From Fibrobacter succinogenes (lineage in GTDB: Bacteria > Fibrobacterota > Fibrobacteria > Fibrobacterales > Fibrobacteraceae), in assembly GCA_902761355.1 (NCBI GenBank), contig CACWJY010000008.1:1-64000 (forward strand): a DNA stretch of 64,000 bases. The letters run 5' to 3'. Below, one piece after another: positions 34,059 through 42,891 of the stretch; the stretch's first letter is position 1, and each line of letters begins with the position of its first letter. The translations under genes and the position numbers were made by a program. Below the pieces are notes generated by a model, which saw only the letters and a program-made list of their open reading frames with translations, ran no database searches and had not been told where the DNA came from.

Positions 34059-35698
34059 TAGACAATAATAAAGTCTTTAAGTTTGCCTTTATTCCCAGCC
34101 CTGAAACGGTAAACTCCTGGGGCCAAGAGCGATTTTACTTCGCTTTCGTCAAGACAATGGGTAAATTGGTCGTACTTGATTCTAGTAATCAGGTTCCCTC
34201 GGCGATTTCGGATTTCTATGTAGTCCTTGTTTTGCGGAAGCGGCGTAAAGCATAAGTTTCCGTGTCGCCAAGGCGTGGGGTAGGCTCTCAAAGTTGAATC
34301 TTGGATGATACTGGGAATTCGTTCTGTTTCAGAAAAATGACTCAGAATCCAAAGGGTTGAATCGGGATTGATGTTGCCGAAATTTCTTTTGCTGATGGAA
34401 TCGACGCTATTAGCGGTGGGCAATAAATGAATGCTATAGAGGTTGTTGTTGAGTGTGGCCGCCGATGCTGTTCCCGTAAACTTAGTTAAGTTGGGCTTTC
34501 CGCCTATATAAAAACGGTAGGCGAGATTTCCGAGATACTCTGCTTCGAAGGTCTCGTTTTTAGATAGGGTGGTAAAATCGGGCCAGTTGGGTTGATCGCT
34601 GGTAATCCAAAAAGAGGAATCGACAAGTGCGCTGCGCTTTCCTGCAAAGGAAAGCCTTGTGGCAAAATCATTAAATAGTGAATCTGGTGAAAGATTCTTT
34701 TTCTTGATGGCCTGACTTAGTTGATATTGAAATGACTTTGACGGATTCTTTGCGTAGCTTTCCCAAATGGATTTGTCGGTGCTGTGATCTACGTGATTGT
34801 AGAGGTATAGAAGCAATAGTCCAGCGGCATAGTCTTGGGTCATTCTGTCGAGAGGTGTTCCTACAATTTTAGACATTGCTGGGAGATAGCTAAAATAGTC
34901 ATCAACATCGGGGGCCACAATTTCTTCGATACCCGAAGCAGATGCTTCGAACCAGAAATTGAAATATGTGAGCATGTCCAAGTAACGGAGTTGTGAAGAA
35001 TGGTAAAGTTCGTGGGCCGTTGTTACCTGGATACCCTTATTCCATTGCTTGGCATAAGAGTAATTATGGGTTGTATTGAACAATTCTTCGGTGGCTCGAG
35101 GATAAGAGCAGTTTTTCCCATTATAATGAACGGTATCCTTGATTTGTTTCGTTGCAGGAGCATAGCGAAAATCGTTGTCGATGAAAATTTCGCTTTGTGT
35201 CGAGTCAAAGGGGAGTGTTACAGCAAAACATTTGTAACAAGATCCGTTGAAAATAATTTTAGTGTCTCTTAAAAGGTCTACATCTATAACCTCAATAGCA
35301 TATAGTCCTTTTTGAACTTTTTGCTGATAGTGGTACGCCTCTGAAACTCCTAGAGGGGGTAACATTCCTTGCTTGTTTACATGAAAATCCCAAGCGTATT
35401 CTAGATACTTGGCCAAAGTATCGATGAATTCGGGAATGGTCTTGTGAGGACCCTCAAGAGTGTAGAAAATTTCATAATGGTTTGTGGTGCGCGAATAGAC
35501 ACTGTCGTAATAGTCGTCGTCGGTACAGATCGATGTTGCTGTTCGTGCTTGCGGTTTGCTCGATAAAAGCGAATGGATGCTTTTGCCTTGTTCTCTAAGG
35601 TTTTGAATTAGTTGGCTTGTTCCGCAAGCATTTCTAGAAAAGGCTAAACTTGAACAGTTTAATAAAATGATACCTAGAATAAGGAAAAAATATTTCAT
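34055..35698 (-). CDS. Putative secreted zinc metalloprotease
   Basis: 547 aa. A signal peptide (FFLILGIILLNCSSLAF) is followed by an N-terminal domain. The zincin motif is VTTAHELYHSSQ, with HExxH as HELYH and a likely third ligand in FWFEASASGIEE about 25 residues later. This layout resembles MXAN_6640-type putative metalloproteases. The C-terminus (IEIRNRRGNLITRIKYDQF ending KDFIIVY) resembles a sorting-type beta domain. The gene overlaps the ubiD-family gene by 4 nt, although the functions seem unrelated. Catalysis is inferred from the motif only. Confidence 0.7.
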   Translation of the reverse strand: MKYFFLILGIILLNCSSLAFSRNACGTSQLIQNLREQGKSIHSLLSSKPQARTATSICTDDDYYDSVYSRTTNHYEIFYTLEGPHKTIPEFIDTLAKYLEYAWDFHVNKQGMLPPLGVSEAYHYQQKVQKGLYAIEVIDVDLLRDTKIIFNGSCYKCFAVTLPFDSTQSEIFIDNDFRYAPATKQIKDTVHYNGKNCSYPRATEELFNTTHNYSYAKQWNKGIQVTTAHELYHSSQLRYLDMLTYFNFWFEASASGIEEIVAPDVDDYFSYLPAMSKIVGTPLDRMTQDYAAGLLLLYLYNHVDHSTDKSIWESYAKNPSKSFQYQLSQAIKKKNLSPDSLFNDFATRLSFAGKRSALVDSSFWITSDQPNWPDFTTLSKNETFEAEYLGNLAYRFYIGGKPNLTKFTGTASAATLNNNLYSIHLLPTANSVDSISKRNFGNINPDSTLWILSHFSETERIPSIIQDSTLRAYPTPWRHGNLCFTPLPQNKDYIEIRNRRGNLITRIKYDQFTHCLDESEVKSLLAPGVYRFRAGNKGKLKDFIIVY

Positions 35699-37554
35699 CT
35701 GACCCCCGTCAATATTTTTTCTTCACTTAAAATTTGCTGAGCTTGGTGACTGATTTCTTTGGTAATGCACAAAGCTTTTTGATGATGTGGCTTGATGCGT
35801 GCATCGATAATGATGGGTGCATTACAACGCCAGTGCTTGTCTTGAATGTTTGCCTTAAATCCGAAAACATCTTTGGCGGGATTAGAGCGTGTAAAGGTTA
35901 ACCACAAGAAATCACTTAGTTTGGTGGTGTTTAGCGAATGGTCCAGAATCGGAGCCGAATCGACTAAGGTAATCCACGGATAATTTTCGCGATACTGCCA
36001 GCAGTCAAGGGCGGCTTCGATTTGCTGAATTAAGGTATCGCGGGTGTTTTCGTCATAAGCGTCGCATTCCAAAATGATGGCGCCCGGCATAGGAATGTTG
36101 GCTGCTTGGACTCCAGGAATATTTAAACCCTTGAGATCATTGGGGTCGTGTCGCAGTTTCCTGCGTACAGGGCCAGCGGCGGCGATGGTCAATTTAGAAC
36201 CGTGATTGATTTTGCTGCCGGTGTAGTCAAGAGTATCGATGCTGGTACATGTCTCAAAATGTAGGTCGCGAGAAAAGTCGATTCGTTCCAAAATGTGCGA
36301 GAAGAATCCGGCGACATTGTTGACATCTATCTTGTGATTTTGGGTTTCGTCTTCTTGAGCCGCAATCAATAGGTATTTGGTGAGACTTGCCTGGTTAAAT
36401 CCAAGAATCGCATGAGCCGTTTTCAATAGTTCCAAAGGTTCTTGTTCGTCGGGCTTGGCGTAGGGCCTAAAACGTTCATGCGCAAGCGCCAAGCACAGCG
36501 GATGGACACCTGCTTCGTCAACGGCATGGAGTGCTATAAGCCCCGGAATGGAGGCTGGAACCATTGGCTTTGTGATTTGATGGATAAAGTTCCCGAATAG
36601 GGTATCTTCTTGTGGCGGGCGCCCCACAACCGTAAACGGATAAATTGCGTTTTTCTTGCAGAGCACCTTTTTTACCTTGAGGTAGGGAAAGGGGTGTCTG
36701 TCAGAATAATAGCCAATGTGATCTCCAAAGGGGCCTTCGGGTTTTAATTCTGGCTGCAGTTCGCCAAGAATACAAAAGTCCGCATCGCTTGAAACTAGGT
36801 ATCCATCATGAATAAAGTAACGGAAACGGCGCCCAGAGAGCATCCCTGCGAATAAAAGTTCGCTTAAGTTTTCGGGCATGGGCATTACTGCCGAAACAGT
36901 GTGAGCGGGTGGCCCGCCAATAAAAATGCTGACCTTGAGTGGACGCCCTTCTTCGATTGCCTTTTGGTGGTGCCGCGCAATATCGCGCTTGATTTGGTAA
37001 TGTAGGCCACATTCATTTGCGGCGTAATCGTTCCCCGAAATCTGAATGCGGTACATGCCCACGTTCGTGGTCATGATGCTCGATTTTTCGCCAGGGCGTG
37101 TTGCTACTTGGGGGAGCGTCACAAAGGCTCCGCCATCTTCTGGCCAACAGACTATTTGCGGTAAATCCGAAAGCTTGCATTCTTCAAAGTCATGGATGCT
37201 TCCGCTTTTTCGTGGGAGAGAATGAATCCCTGTGCGAGCTGCATTTAAAAGGTTTGCTGGTGAGGCGTGCTTAAAGAATTCGACCGGATTTGACTTAAAG
37301 AGGACTGCGGTTTGCGTCTCCTTGAGGGTGTCGCGAAACAGGTAGTCGAGACGTTCTTGCGAGCCAAATACATTGCATACGGCTCTAAAGGGACTCCCCT
37401 TGACATGTTCAAAGAGAATTGCGGGACCATGGGCATCGAATGTTTGCCGGGCTATTTCGGCCATTTCAAGATATGGGTCGACTTCGCGCTGAACACGCTT
37501 GAGCATGCCTGCTTTTTCTAAATCTAGCAGTGCCTGTTCCAGGTCCTTGTACAT
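35695..37554 (-). CDS. UbiD-family (prenylated-FMN) decarboxylase, probably for menaquinone synthesis
   Basis: 619 aa. The N-terminus LEQALLDLEKAGMLKRVQREVDPYLEMAEI and the PEGPFGDHIGYYSDRHPFP segment are strongly UbiD-like. ASIPGLIALHAVDEAGVHP is also conserved. UbiD enzymes decarboxylate aromatic acids using prFMN made by UbiX. The length of about 620 aa matches the subgroup annotated as menaquinone biosynthesis decarboxylase rather than the E. coli enzyme (about 500 aa). No ubiX or mqn gene is in the window, so the substrate is inferred. It starts 8 nt after the SRPBCC gene in one transcription unit. Confidence 0.82.
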   Translation of the reverse strand: MYKDLEQALLDLEKAGMLKRVQREVDPYLEMAEIARQTFDAHGPAILFEHVKGSPFRAVCNVFGSQERLDYLFRDTLKETQTAVLFKSNPVEFFKHASPANLLNAARTGIHSLPRKSGSIHDFEECKLSDLPQIVCWPEDGGAFVTLPQVATRPGEKSSIMTTNVGMYRIQISGNDYAANECGLHYQIKRDIARHHQKAIEEGRPLKVSIFIGGPPAHTVSAVMPMPENLSELLFAGMLSGRRFRYFIHDGYLVSSDADFCILGELQPELKPEGPFGDHIGYYSDRHPFPYLKVKKVLCKKNAIYPFTVVGRPPQEDTLFGNFIHQITKPMVPASIPGLIALHAVDEAGVHPLCLALAHERFRPYAKPDEQEPLELLKTAHAILGFNQASLTKYLLIAAQEDETQNHKIDVNNVAGFFSHILERIDFSRDLHFETCTSIDTLDYTGSKINHGSKLTIAAAGPVRRKLRHDPNDLKGLNIPGVQAANIPMPGAIILECDAYDENTRDTLIQQIEAALDCWQYRENYPWITLVDSAPILDHSLNTTKLSDFLWLTFTRSNPAKDVFGFKANIQDKHWRCNAPIIIDARIKPHHQKALCITKEISHQAQQILSEEKILTGVR

Positions 37555-37562
37555 GGATTCCT

Positions 37563-38057
37563 TTATCCGGCTGTTGCGGATTGGTCTATGGCGGTAAATC
37601 CCTGGGTCTGTTTCTTGCTTTCGATTGCCAGCATGGCGTCGCGGGTGTCTTTGCGACTTGCAACGGCGTACACGATGGATGCGTTTGCCATTACCTTTGC
37701 AAAGGCTTCTTCCGGAAATTCGCTAAAGCCTTGGAACGAAAATTCGTCGTAGCAACCAGTTAGGTTGCCTTCGTCTACAAACTGGTGGCTTGCGTTAAAG
37801 CCGCGGAAGGGGCCTTTTTCGAGCCTTACCATGATTTTCCCGTTATTGATGGCGCTAATGCGCCCCGTCCACGTTACCTTGCGAAAACCGACAACGACGG
37901 CATAGCGGACAATTTCGCCAGCCTCCAGAGCTTGGGGCAAGGTATAGTGAACAACGGGATTTTTGCCTATAGTCATGTTCATGGGCGCGTAGCGCATGGT
38001 CTCTAGCATGTTTGCTAGAGTATATTCTTGCCATGAAGTTTGACTGAATTGAACCAT
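37563..38057 (-). CDS. SRPBCC/START-like ligand-binding protein
   Basis: 164 aa. ATG at 38057 (MVQFSQTSWQEY). The order of strands and a long C-terminal helix (EFSFQGFSEFPEEAFAKVMANA), plus VVHYTLPQALEAGEIVRYAV and KVTWTGRISAI, fit the helix-grip fold of polyketide-cyclase/SRPBCC proteins. The ligand is unknown. No SD; TTTTACTAAATTA lies 8 nt upstream of the start, so this gene probably has its own promoter, and its transcript may continue into the UbiD-family and protease genes. Confidence 0.6.
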   Translation of the reverse strand: MVQFSQTSWQEYTLANMLETMRYAPMNMTIGKNPVVHYTLPQALEAGEIVRYAVVVGFRKVTWTGRISAINNGKIMVRLEKGPFRGFNASHQFVDEGNLTGCYDEFSFQGFSEFPEEAFAKVMANASIVYAVASRKDTRDAMLAIESKKQTQGFTAIDQSATAG

Positions 38058-38065
38058 ATGCAAAT

Positions 38066-38076
38066 AATTTAGTAAA
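38066..38076 (-). promoter_or_regulatory. -10-like TTTTACTAAATT element of the SRPBCC gene
   Basis: The minus-strand CTAAATT ends 8 nt before the ATG; no SD is present, so a near-leaderless transcript is predicted. Confidence 0.45.
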
Positions 38077-38122
38077 ACGAACGTTTATAGTAAGCGATTT
38101 TATTCAAAAAAGTGTCGAAATT

Positions 38123-38440
38123 TTAAAATTCAAAATCGACAGCGCGACGTTCCGTGACCACCTTTTTTACGAAGGAAACGATTGCCAAGTGTTCCGGATG
38201 GTTCTGGTAGATGTCGAGTGCTGCCTTTGTATGAAAGGTGGTGTCGAGTGCGATATCGTATTCGACATCTCCATTGCCCAGTTCAGCCTTGTTAAAGTTC
38301 AAACCAGATTCAATGCTTAAAAGTCCAGGGATTTTTCCTGCCAGGGCGTGGAATGCATCGACCATTTTCTGGCCGTTTTCTTTTGCGGATGCACCTTCTG
38401 CTTCTTTCTTAAGTTTCCAAAATACGATATGACGGATCAT
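38123..38440 (-). CDS. Dabb-family (dimeric alpha/beta barrel) protein
   Basis: 105 aa. MIRHIVFWKLKKEAEG, IPGLLSIESGLNF, YDIALDTTFHTKAALDIYQNHPEH and IVSFVKKVV are the classic stress-responsive A/B barrel (Dabb) pattern. Such proteins dimerise through a ferredoxin-like fold. Some are enzymes or stress-induced, but most are uncharacterised. The start overlaps the end of the GT4 gene by 4 nt, so it is translated from the same transcript. Confidence 0.85.
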   Translation of the reverse strand: MIRHIVFWKLKKEAEGASAKENGQKMVDAFHALAGKIPGLLSIESGLNFNKAELGNGDVEYDIALDTTFHTKAALDIYQNHPEHLAIVSFVKKVVTERRAVDFEF

Positions 38441-39624
38441 GATTTCCTCTTTTGATTGTATAGGTTTTGGTAAAGTTCCAGCTGCCGCTTAAAGCAGTCG
38501 GCCCAACTAAATTTTTCGGCGTAAGCGCGGGCGTTGATCTTCTTTTGACTTAAGTCCGAGTGATAAAGTTCTACAATCGCTTCGGCTAGTGCCTGCGGTG
38601 TGCGCTGCTTTAGGATTACGCCTGCTCCGGAGTTGTTAATATGTTCAGCAGCGGCTCCGGTTGCTGCGCCAACAAGGGCGTTTCCGCAGGCCATGCTTTC
38701 GAGAATCGAAAGACCGAATGTTTCCCATCCCGAGAGCGCCAGTCCAAGATCGACACTTGCATAGTGACGGGCCATATCGTCGATAGACGATATGAATCCG
38801 GCGTACTGCATGTGCGGGTGCTTTTGAACGGCTTCTTCTACCTGGGGCAGATAAGGCCCTGTGCCCGCAAAAACAAGGGCTGGCTCGCATTTAAGTTTAT
38901 CTGCAATAATGGGGTAGGCACCGAGCATCAGCTCGATTCCCTTCTCTTCGCAAAAGCGGTGTGGGAAAAAGATGGTGAGCCTTTCTGGATTTCCGTCTTT
39001 TAGCTGCTGCACCAAGGATTCGTCTCGTTTATTTGGAGAGAACATCTCGATGTCGCAGCCCAGCGGAATCCAGTGCGATTTGGGGAGATGGTTTTTATCG
39101 AGACGCTTCAAAACTTCGTTGCAAGAAACTTGAATGCCGTCGTATTGTTTGAATTCTTGCCTTGCGTACCAGAAAGCAATTTTTTTAGCCAATATTCCAA
39201 GCGTCTTTCCAAATTTGTTTGTAACGGGGCGTTGCACGTACGTGATTGGAAAATCGGCATGCCAAAAGCTAAGCAAAATTGCATTGGGAACAATCTTTTT
39301 AGCGACGTGGCGAACTACAGTCGGTAAAATATATGGGGAACCGACTTCGATGACCTGAGGCTTGTATTTTTCTAATATCGGCCTTATTTGCGAAGGTCGC
39401 CACATAAAGCGGTATTCCCACTTGCCCGGAAAACGATAGGCTTCGACATGTTCTATCACCAAGCCGTCGCTTTTCTTTTCTGTAAAGGTCTTGGAATCGG
39501 GCATCACAAAAACCGAAAGCACTTCGCTCTGGTTTTCGTAAAAAGCCATTTTCTGCAGATGGTAACGTCTGACGCCACCGCCCGATGGACTCCAAAAGTT
39601 ATTGAAATCAACGATCGTGAACAT
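38437..39624 (-). CDS. Glycosyltransferase family 4
   Basis: 395 aa, GT-B fold, probably cytoplasmic and membrane-associated. The N-terminal domain starts FTIVDFNNFWSPSGGGVRRY, the glycine-rich acceptor loop of GT4s. The C-terminal domain has IFFPHRFCEEKGIELMLGAY, LVFAGTGPYLPQVEE and the nucleotide-sugar motif SGWETFGLSILESMACGNALVG (EX7E). The product is unknown; a surface glycan or glycolipid is likely. Its start shares one base with the stop of the primase-helicase-like gene. Confidence 0.88.
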   Translation of the reverse strand: MFTIVDFNNFWSPSGGGVRRYHLQKMAFYENQSEVLSVFVMPDSKTFTEKKSDGLVIEHVEAYRFPGKWEYRFMWRPSQIRPILEKYKPQVIEVGSPYILPTVVRHVAKKIVPNAILLSFWHADFPITYVQRPVTNKFGKTLGILAKKIAFWYARQEFKQYDGIQVSCNEVLKRLDKNHLPKSHWIPLGCDIEMFSPNKRDESLVQQLKDGNPERLTIFFPHRFCEEKGIELMLGAYPIIADKLKCEPALVFAGTGPYLPQVEEAVQKHPHMQYAGFISSIDDMARHYASVDLGLALSGWETFGLSILESMACGNALVGAATGAAAEHINNSGAGVILKQRTPQALAEAIVELYHSDLSQKKINARAYAEKFSWADCFKRQLELYQNLYNQKRKS

Positions 39625-41519
39625 TAGCCGAATTCGATTGCTTCTTGCATGCGGTTAGACTGTGGGTCGATTGAAAGTGTTCCCTGGTATAGTTGGTTGT
39701 TGCCAAGGCGCTTAGAATCTACCGTAAGGAACATGTTGCCACCCTTGGATTCGAGCCAGTAAATGGCGTCGGAATCGCGGAGGTAGGCGCGGGGACCCAC
39801 AAGTCCTTGTTCTGAATCAATCAGTTCTCCGCCAACAAACATCGGAATGTCAAGAGCCTTGTATAGGTCCAAAATGACCGCGGAGCGTCTTTCATGAATG
39901 TCAGAAAGATCAGTGTGGTCCGTTACTTTGAGGTGGTCAATTCCGTCGATGACGACGACCAGGTTGGAATGTTCCTTGACTTCTTCTTTTAAGGTCGAGA
40001 GCAGTTCCCAGTTGTCAAAGGACGGCTGGTCTTCCCATATTTCGAGTCTGTTGCTGCGCACAAAGCCCATCAGGTCGCGGGTTGCTTCTAGAATCTTTTG
40101 GTTTACGGATTCGTCTTCGCTTTGCTTGCGGACTGTAAGGACTGATTCTCCAATGAGCATGGCGACGAATCGATCAAAAATCTGGCGACGGGGGGTTTCA
40201 AGGGCGATATAGACCAGCTTTAGCTTGGGGTTGCTTTGGACCAGGTCTAGGGCGAGGCTCGAAAGCAACGTGGTCTTGAGTCCGAATGGTTTAGAAGATA
40301 CGTAGAAACATCCCGACTGAATACCGTCGATTTCGCGAGTCAGTTTAGGGAATGTGTTCAAGGTGTATCCGACGCTAACATCGGGAGGGCAGCCCATGGC
40401 GGTATCAAAATTTTCTTTGATATCTTGGAGCAGCATCGAACGACGATGCGTGTGAACCGTATCTTCTTCGGTCCCCTTAACGAGAGAAATCAATTCGTCG
40501 GCGCTGTTCTTGCGGATAACCTGGTCGACGGTTTCGCCCTTGGGGAGAATGATGGACTTGAATCGGAGTCCAAGGCTCTCGGCCATCTTAAGATACTTTT
40601 GAATGCGAAATTCCTGTTCGCGTCGGTCTTGTTCACGACGGAGGATTACGCAGACCTCTTCGGCTCCGCCTGCCTTTAACTTGTAAAGGTGACTTAAGCT
40701 GAGCTCCTGGTACATGGTCGAGACGACACCGGGGATACCGGCGAGGTCTGCCGTCAGGGCATCAAAGAATCCTTCTACAATTAGGGGCTTGCTAATGTCC
40801 GATTGAATATTGAACGGAATGTCGCACGGTCCCGAGGCATACGAAATGTAACGGTGGGGGCTGTCGGAGTCGTCAAGAACGCGACCATAAACAGAGTGGA
40901 TAAGCCCCTTGGAATTGCGCGCCGGAATAGTGATGCGCGGTTCGTGGTAGGCTTCGAGATTGTCTAGGTAGAAGCTGATTTCATGACGCTCGATTCCCGA
41001 AAGCATGCAGTAGCTAACGAATGGTTCGGGGTCTCCGCTGTAATAGCCAAGGCCATAGAGCTGCGCCTGTCCAATGCTCCAACCGCGTGCGGCCAAGAAA
41101 TCTGCCGAAGAGGGGCTCTTGCATGCGGCCCAATGGCAATAGCGCACAAAACTTTCGAGAACCTTCGACTTTTCTCCGCCGATTTCTTTTATCCACGGGT
41201 GTTCGTCTTGCTTGTTTTCGTGTTCGGGTTCAAGAGTCCCCAAAAAGTCAACGGCCTCGGCACGTGCAGCGGGTTCTTCGAGTCCGTTAAAACGGCTGCG
41301 CATTACAAATTCAACAAGGTCTCCTTCGCTACCGCATTGCAGACAGCGGTAACGCCAATAACCAAGAGCATCATAAAAGAATAAGGAGGTCTCTTCGGGA
41401 GAATGGAACGGACAGCATGCAATCAGGTTTCGTCCCCAACGACTAAGGGGGATTCCCAATTGTCTTGGGTGGGTCTTTGCACGCATGATGATTCCAGCAT
41501 GTTCTTGATCGATAAGCAT
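39624..41519 (-). CDS. CHC2 zinc finger - TOPRIM - DnaB-like fusion (primase-helicase-like, motifs degenerate)
   Basis: 631 aa. A CHC2-type zinc finger is at 36-62 (CPFH...CLQC). A TOPRIM-like region contains PLIVEGFFDALTADLAGIPG, but where the DxD of DnaG is expected the sequence reads VCVILRREQDRR. A RecA/DnaB-like domain begins LTREIDGIQSGCFYVSS with a modified Walker A, KPFGLKTT (Leu instead of Gly before Lys), and a good Walker B, NLVVVIDGIDHL. The order matches T7 gp4 and Twinkle, but both catalytic sites look altered. There are no phage genes nearby; it sits between ruvC and a GT4 gene. It may be a domesticated replication protein. Confidence 0.75.
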   Translation of the reverse strand: MLIDQEHAGIIMRAKTHPRQLGIPLSRWGRNLIACCPFHSPEETSLFFYDALGYWRYRCLQCGSEGDLVEFVMRSRFNGLEEPAARAEAVDFLGTLEPEHENKQDEHPWIKEIGGEKSKVLESFVRYCHWAACKSPSSADFLAARGWSIGQAQLYGLGYYSGDPEPFVSYCMLSGIERHEISFYLDNLEAYHEPRITIPARNSKGLIHSVYGRVLDDSDSPHRYISYASGPCDIPFNIQSDISKPLIVEGFFDALTADLAGIPGVVSTMYQELSLSHLYKLKAGGAEEVCVILRREQDRREQEFRIQKYLKMAESLGLRFKSIILPKGETVDQVIRKNSADELISLVKGTEEDTVHTHRRSMLLQDIKENFDTAMGCPPDVSVGYTLNTFPKLTREIDGIQSGCFYVSSKPFGLKTTLLSSLALDLVQSNPKLKLVYIALETPRRQIFDRFVAMLIGESVLTVRKQSEDESVNQKILEATRDLMGFVRSNRLEIWEDQPSFDNWELLSTLKEEVKEHSNLVVVIDGIDHLKVTDHTDLSDIHERRSAVILDLYKALDIPMFVGGELIDSEQGLVGPRAYLRDSDAIYWLESKGGNMFLTVDSKRLGNNQLYQGTLSIDPQSNRMQEAIEFG

Positions 41520-41572
41520 CGGTTTCCTCGGTCTTTATATAAAAAATCTAGTTTTTTTTTAATTTTTAGACC

Positions 41573-42154
41573 ATGATTGTTCTTGGAATAGACCCCGGTT
41601 CCATCACCACCGGCTATGCATTTTTAGATACGGCAACGCAGCCGTTAAGCGTCTTGGAATATGGGACGATTCATGCTCCTGCAAGTCAGGCGTTAGAAGA
41701 CAGATTGCTCCATATTGTTGTAGAACTTGAAAAACTTTTAGATAAGTATAAACCCGAAACGCTTGGAATGGAAGGCGTCTTTTTTGCGAAGAATGCTAAA
41801 AGTGCCTTGGTTCTAGGACATATTCGTGGTGCTATTCTCGTGGCATGCCGTAAGCGCGGCCTAAATTATTGCGAGTACAGTCCGCGTGTTATAAAGCAGG
41901 CGGTAACGGGAGATGGCGGGGCTTCTAAGGAACAAGTGGCGAATATGATTTTTGCTCGTCTCGGCATTCAGGGGGGAGAACTCCCGTTAGATGCTTCTGA
42001 CGCGCTAGCTATTGCGTGGACCCATGCAAGTCCGTCTCCGTTTGATGAATCCATCTTGAAGGCGGTTGGAAAAAAACGCGTCACCTCGCGAAAGAAAAAG
42101 GCGACGACTAAGCAGTGGATGGATTTGATTGAAAAAATGGGAGGTAAGGTCTAA
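41573..42154 (+). CDS. ruvC: Holliday junction resolvase RuvC
   Basis: 193 aa. It cleaves four-way DNA junctions with RuvAB. Catalytic acids match the family: Asp7 (GIDPGS), Glu67 (GMEGVFF), Asp140 and Asp143 (LDASDALAIAWTH). A basic C-terminal extension (KKRVTSRKKKATTKQW) goes beyond the E. coli length and may bind DNA. No clear SD; a T-run with TAATTT lies 7 nt before the ATG, similar to the leaderless pattern of other genes here. It overlaps the next gene by one base (TAATG). Confidence 0.95.
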   Translation: MIVLGIDPGSITTGYAFLDTATQPLSVLEYGTIHAPASQALEDRLLHIVVELEKLLDKYKPETLGMEGVFFAKNAKSALVLGHIRGAILVACRKRGLNYCEYSPRVIKQAVTGDGGASKEQVANMIFARLGIQGGELPLDASDALAIAWTHASPSPFDESILKAVGKKRVTSRKKKATTKQWMDLIEKMGGKV

Positions 42155-42849
42155 TGGATAATTTTGGAATATCAGAAAAATCGCGTATCTGTTATGGCTT
42201 ACGAGCTTTGGATTGTTCCGACTTTATCGAGGTGGACGGTTATATTGTAGATAAGTCTGTGCTCGGTGACTTTAACAAATTAAAAGCATCCCTGTCTGGT
42301 TTTGGCTTTGCGCTTCGGATTGAGTCGGCATACCGTCCCTTTGAACGTCAACTGTCTATATGGAATCGCAAGGCGAAAGGTGAACTACAGTTGCTTGATG
42401 CCGAAGGACTCCCCATGGAGCGCCCGAAAGACGAAGAACAACTGATGTATGCAATCCTCACCTGGTCGGCGCTCCCTGGCGCAAGCCGTCACCACTTAGG
42501 GACGGACCTTGATGTGGTGGATGCCAAGGCTTGTCCCGACGGATATGAAGTCCAGCTGACGCCAGCTGAATGTGACGGCATGTTCCGCCCCTTCCATGAA
42601 AAGTTGACTCAAATGATGGGGGCGGCGGAGTCCTTCGGCTTTGAACGCGTTTTTGTGCCAGGCCGCGGAAAAATTCAGCCTGAAAAATGGCACATTGCCC
42701 ATTTGCCGACCTCGCGAAAGTACCTAGAGTCTTTTTCGCTCAAAGACCTACGTGCTATTTATGAAAAAACTGATATCGCCTGCAAATCGGCCTTGCTGGA
42801 CAACCTAGATTCGCTTGCCGAAAATTATATCTATCCTTATTTTGTGTAA
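42154..42849 (+). CDS. M15-family (VanY/DacB-like) peptidase
   Basis: 231 aa, without signal peptide. IESAYRPFERQLSIWN, SALPGASRHHLGTDLDVVD (zinc His and Asp) and KWHIAHLP (catalytic/zinc His) are the M15 D-Ala-D-Ala or L,D-carboxypeptidase motifs. The lack of an export signal suggests a cytoplasmic role in murein-peptide recycling rather than wall remodelling. That fits the MpaA-like amidase gene just downstream. It is translationally coupled to ruvC (1-nt overlap). Confidence 0.85.
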   Translation: MDNFGISEKSRICYGLRALDCSDFIEVDGYIVDKSVLGDFNKLKASLSGFGFALRIESAYRPFERQLSIWNRKAKGELQLLDAEGLPMERPKDEEQLMYAILTWSALPGASRHHLGTDLDVVDAKACPDGYEVQLTPAECDGMFRPFHEKLTQMMGAAESFGFERVFVPGRGKIQPEKWHIAHLPTSRKYLESFSLKDLRAIYEKTDIACKSALLDNLDSLAENYIYPYFV

Positions 42850-42891
42850 AAGAGTCTTAGTTGGTTCTGGTTTTTGAATTTGGAATAAGTT

